Assembly: GCA_900766125.1 (NCBI GenBank)
Contig: CAAFUD010000209.1
Coordinates: 1 to 7,430, forward strand
Length of the DNA: 7,430 nt
Direction of reading: 5' to 3'
DNA from: an uncultured Veillonella sp.
GTDB taxonomy: Bacteria; Bacillota; Negativicutes; Veillonellales; Veillonellaceae
How positions within the stretch are numbered: position 1 is the stretch's first letter; each line of letters begins with the position of its first letter. Positions 5,962 through 7,430 of the stretch are shown one piece after another. The notes under the pieces were generated by a model. That model had not been told where the DNA came from and did not search any database. It saw only the letters and a list, made by a program, of their open reading frames with translations. The translations under genes and the position numbers were made by a program.

Positions 5962-5978
5962 TTCATAGTTTCTATGAA
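5962..5978 (+). promoter_or_regulatory. Hairpin covering the second adhesin's start codon
   Basis: TTCATAG (5962-5968) pairs perfectly with CTATGAA (5972-5978) around TTT, and the right arm contains the ATG (5974-5976). The stem is AT-rich, so it may melt easily. A role in translation control is inferred. Confidence 0.5.
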
Positions 5979-7430
5979 TAAAGTTTTTAAAGTCGTTTAT
6001 AGCAAATCTAAAGGCTGCTACGTAGTAGTTCCTGAAACAGCTAAAAATAATAACGGCAAGAAAAAAGTATTAGCTAGCGTATTGGCTGGCTTTGCACTTG
6101 TTGGTGCAGCAGGTGTTACACCTGTGCATGCTACATTAAGCGCAGACGGCAGTATCGATACTAATAATAGTCGTATCAATATTAAAACTGCAAACACAGT
6201 AGGCGATTATGGTGATCAAACTGTTGGTGTTAACTCCGTTGCCGTTGGTTATGGTAACTCTACTAATAATGAAGATGGTACTATCGTTTATGGTGCGGCA
6301 AATAAAGCAACTGCAAATGCTGCTATTGCATTAGGTAATCGCAACGAAGCATCTGGTGGTAATGCAGTAGCTCTTGGTACTAGCAATACAGCAACTAACG
6401 TTAAGACAATTGCTATTGGTAATAAATCTAATGCTAATGCAGATGGTGCTATTGCAATCGGTGCATACAATAATCAGAACTATATAGAGAATAGTAGTAA
6501 TACAACACCTAAACAAGCAGGTGGTAATTCTATCGTTGTTGGTAACTATTCCCATGCAGGTGGTAGACAAAGTGTAGCTATTGGCAATAATGCAACTACT
6601 CAACATGATGATTCTGTAGCTATTGGTGCTGATGTGTCTGCATTAGCTGGTCATAATATTGCTATCGGTTCTGGTGGAACAAAAGCACAATCTGCTCCTG
6701 GTAAAACAGGTTCTGCAGCAATTGCGATTGGTCTTAATGCACAGGCTACATATGGAACTGATACAGGTGCGTTTGACATGATTGCAATTGGTAATCAAAC
6801 TACAGCATCTGCTAATGCGGCAACTGCAATTGGTACATTGTCCAAAGCAACTGCTAATAATTCCACAGCTATCGGTAATAAAGCTCAAGCTACTGCATCC
6901 GGTACACTAGCTATCGGTCAAGTAACTAATGCTAGTGCGCATGGAGCTGTAGCATTAGGTAATGGCGCACAATCTAATGGTGTGGGATCTACTTCTCTTG
7001 GTCGTACAGCTAAGGCTACAAATGATGGCGCTGTTGCTGTAGGTTTTAACGCAGAGGCTACCGGCGATCATGCTATTGCTATTGGTGGTGATGGTAAAGG
7101 TACGGCTTTCACTGATAGCCCTAATACTTTTGCTGGCTTAAACCAAAAAACTACAGCAAGTGCAACTAATTCTATTTCTGTAGGTCATAACGCACAAGCT
7201 AGTATTGTTGATGGTGTAGCTCTTGGTTCCTCTTCTATAACAACAACAGATAAAGGCGTTCTTGGTTACAACCCATCTGATTTACATAGCCGTAAATACA
7301 ATAACTTACAAGGCAACGTACAAAAGGCTACTACAGCTGCTGTATCCATCGGTAATGGCAGTACATTGACTCGCCAATTGACTGGTCTTGCTGCTGGTAC
7401 TGCAGATACTGATGCAGTTAACGTAGCTCA
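5974..7430 (+). CDS. YadA-type trimeric autotransporter adhesin, N-terminal part (3' end outside window)
   Basis: This is the first 485 residues of a second surface adhesin; the frame is still open at the window end. Residues 1-24 form an ESPR-type extended signal (MNKVFKVVYSKSKGCYVVVP...), followed by KKK at 29-31 and a hydrophobic core at about 33-48, with cleavage probably after PVHA (residue 53). From about 88 to 460 run roughly 22 copies of the YadA head repeat, such as SVAIGNNAT, AIALGNRNE and AVALGNGAQ, spaced about 14-16 residues apart with longer loops at 168-184 and 375-395. By family knowledge these build a left-handed parallel beta-roll, the adhesive head. Residues 467-485 (TRQLTGLAAGTADTDAVNVA) begin the neck that joins head to stalk. 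Stalk and anchor lie beyond the window. It has its own promoter, so it is not cotranscribed with the genes before the IS. Ligand unknown. Confidence 0.95.
   Translation, partial: MNKVFKVVYSKSKGCYVVVPETAKNNNGKKKVLASVLAGFALVGAAGVTPVHATLSADGSIDTNNSRINIKTANTVGDYGDQTVGVNSVAVGYGNSTNNEDGTIVYGAANKATANAAIALGNRNEASGGNAVALGTSNTATNVKTIAIGNKSNANADGAIAIGAYNNQNYIENSSNTTPKQAGGNSIVVGNYSHAGGRQSVAIGNNATTQHDDSVAIGADVSALAGHNIAIGSGGTKAQSAPGKTGSAAIAIGLNAQATYGTDTGAFDMIAIGNQTTASANAATAIGTLSKATANNSTAIGNKAQATASGTLAIGQVTNASAHGAVALGNGAQSNGVGSTSLGRTAKATNDGAVAVGFNAEATGDHAIAIGGDGKGTAFTDSPNTFAGLNQKTTASATNSISVGHNAQASIVDGVALGSSSITTTDKGVLGYNPSDLHSRKYNNLQGNVQKATTAAVSIGNGSTLTRQLTGLAAGTADTDAVNVA

Larger units (their letters stand above)
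5388..5973. other. Gene-free AT-rich region between the IS and the second adhesin
   Basis: No convincing protein gene was seen on either strand. The stretch holds an intrinsic terminator (5449-5479), then about 350 bases of very AT-rich DNA including the perfect 14-bp palindrome TATTATATATAATA (5700-5713), then the adhesin promoter and leader. AT-rich DNA ahead of surface-protein genes can bind nucleoid proteins, but nothing here proves that. The only reading frame noted is a 20-codon one in the leader (5906-5968). Confidence 0.7.

Noticed and set aside
6288..6888. Minus-strand open frames opposite the second adhesin
   Set aside because: They are reverse-strand shadows of the head repeats; the + strand carries a continuous ESPR and YadA-head reading frame.

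Overview
The window most likely comes from Veillonella or a close relative in the Negativicutes (Firmicutes with an outer membrane). The evidence is two consecutive YadA-type trimeric autotransporter adhesin genes, one starting with an ESPR-type extended signal peptide and the other ending in a YadA anchor followed by a coiled-coil tail. Base composition is low to moderate GC, and intergenic DNA is AT-rich. The genus is inferred from family recognition; no search was run.

Layout, all genes on the + strand: (1) 1-2328, the 3' part of an adhesin gene, covering stalk, membrane anchor and C-terminal coiled coil. (2) 2329-2494, a hairpin plus a probable promoter with two small palindromes. (3) 2495-3286, an unrecognised exported protein of 263 residues ending in two copies of a VDLR(E/A)AIN motif. 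(4) 3287-3477, a 32-bp tandem repeat and a terminator-like hairpin. (5) About 3478-5387, an apparently intact IS1182-family insertion sequence with one transposase gene, matching terminal inverted repeats and several strong hairpins. (6) 5388-5973, a gene-free AT-rich stretch with an intrinsic terminator, a good extended -10 promoter and a start-codon hairpin. (7) 5974 to the window end, the 5' part of a second adhesin: extended signal peptide, YadA-type head repeats and the first neck motif.

The two adhesins would be exported by Sec, trimerise and display a head on a stalk at the cell surface, probably for attachment or coaggregation. The small secreted protein between them has its own predicted promoter; its link to the adhesins is positional only. 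The insertion sequence is a later arrival that now separates the two parts of the adhesin cluster.

I found no new multi-gene system. The points most worth checking are the coiled coil beyond the outer-membrane anchor, the unknown secreted protein, the leaderless and fold-back design of the transposase start, and the hairpin and small upstream reading frame over the second adhesin's start codon.
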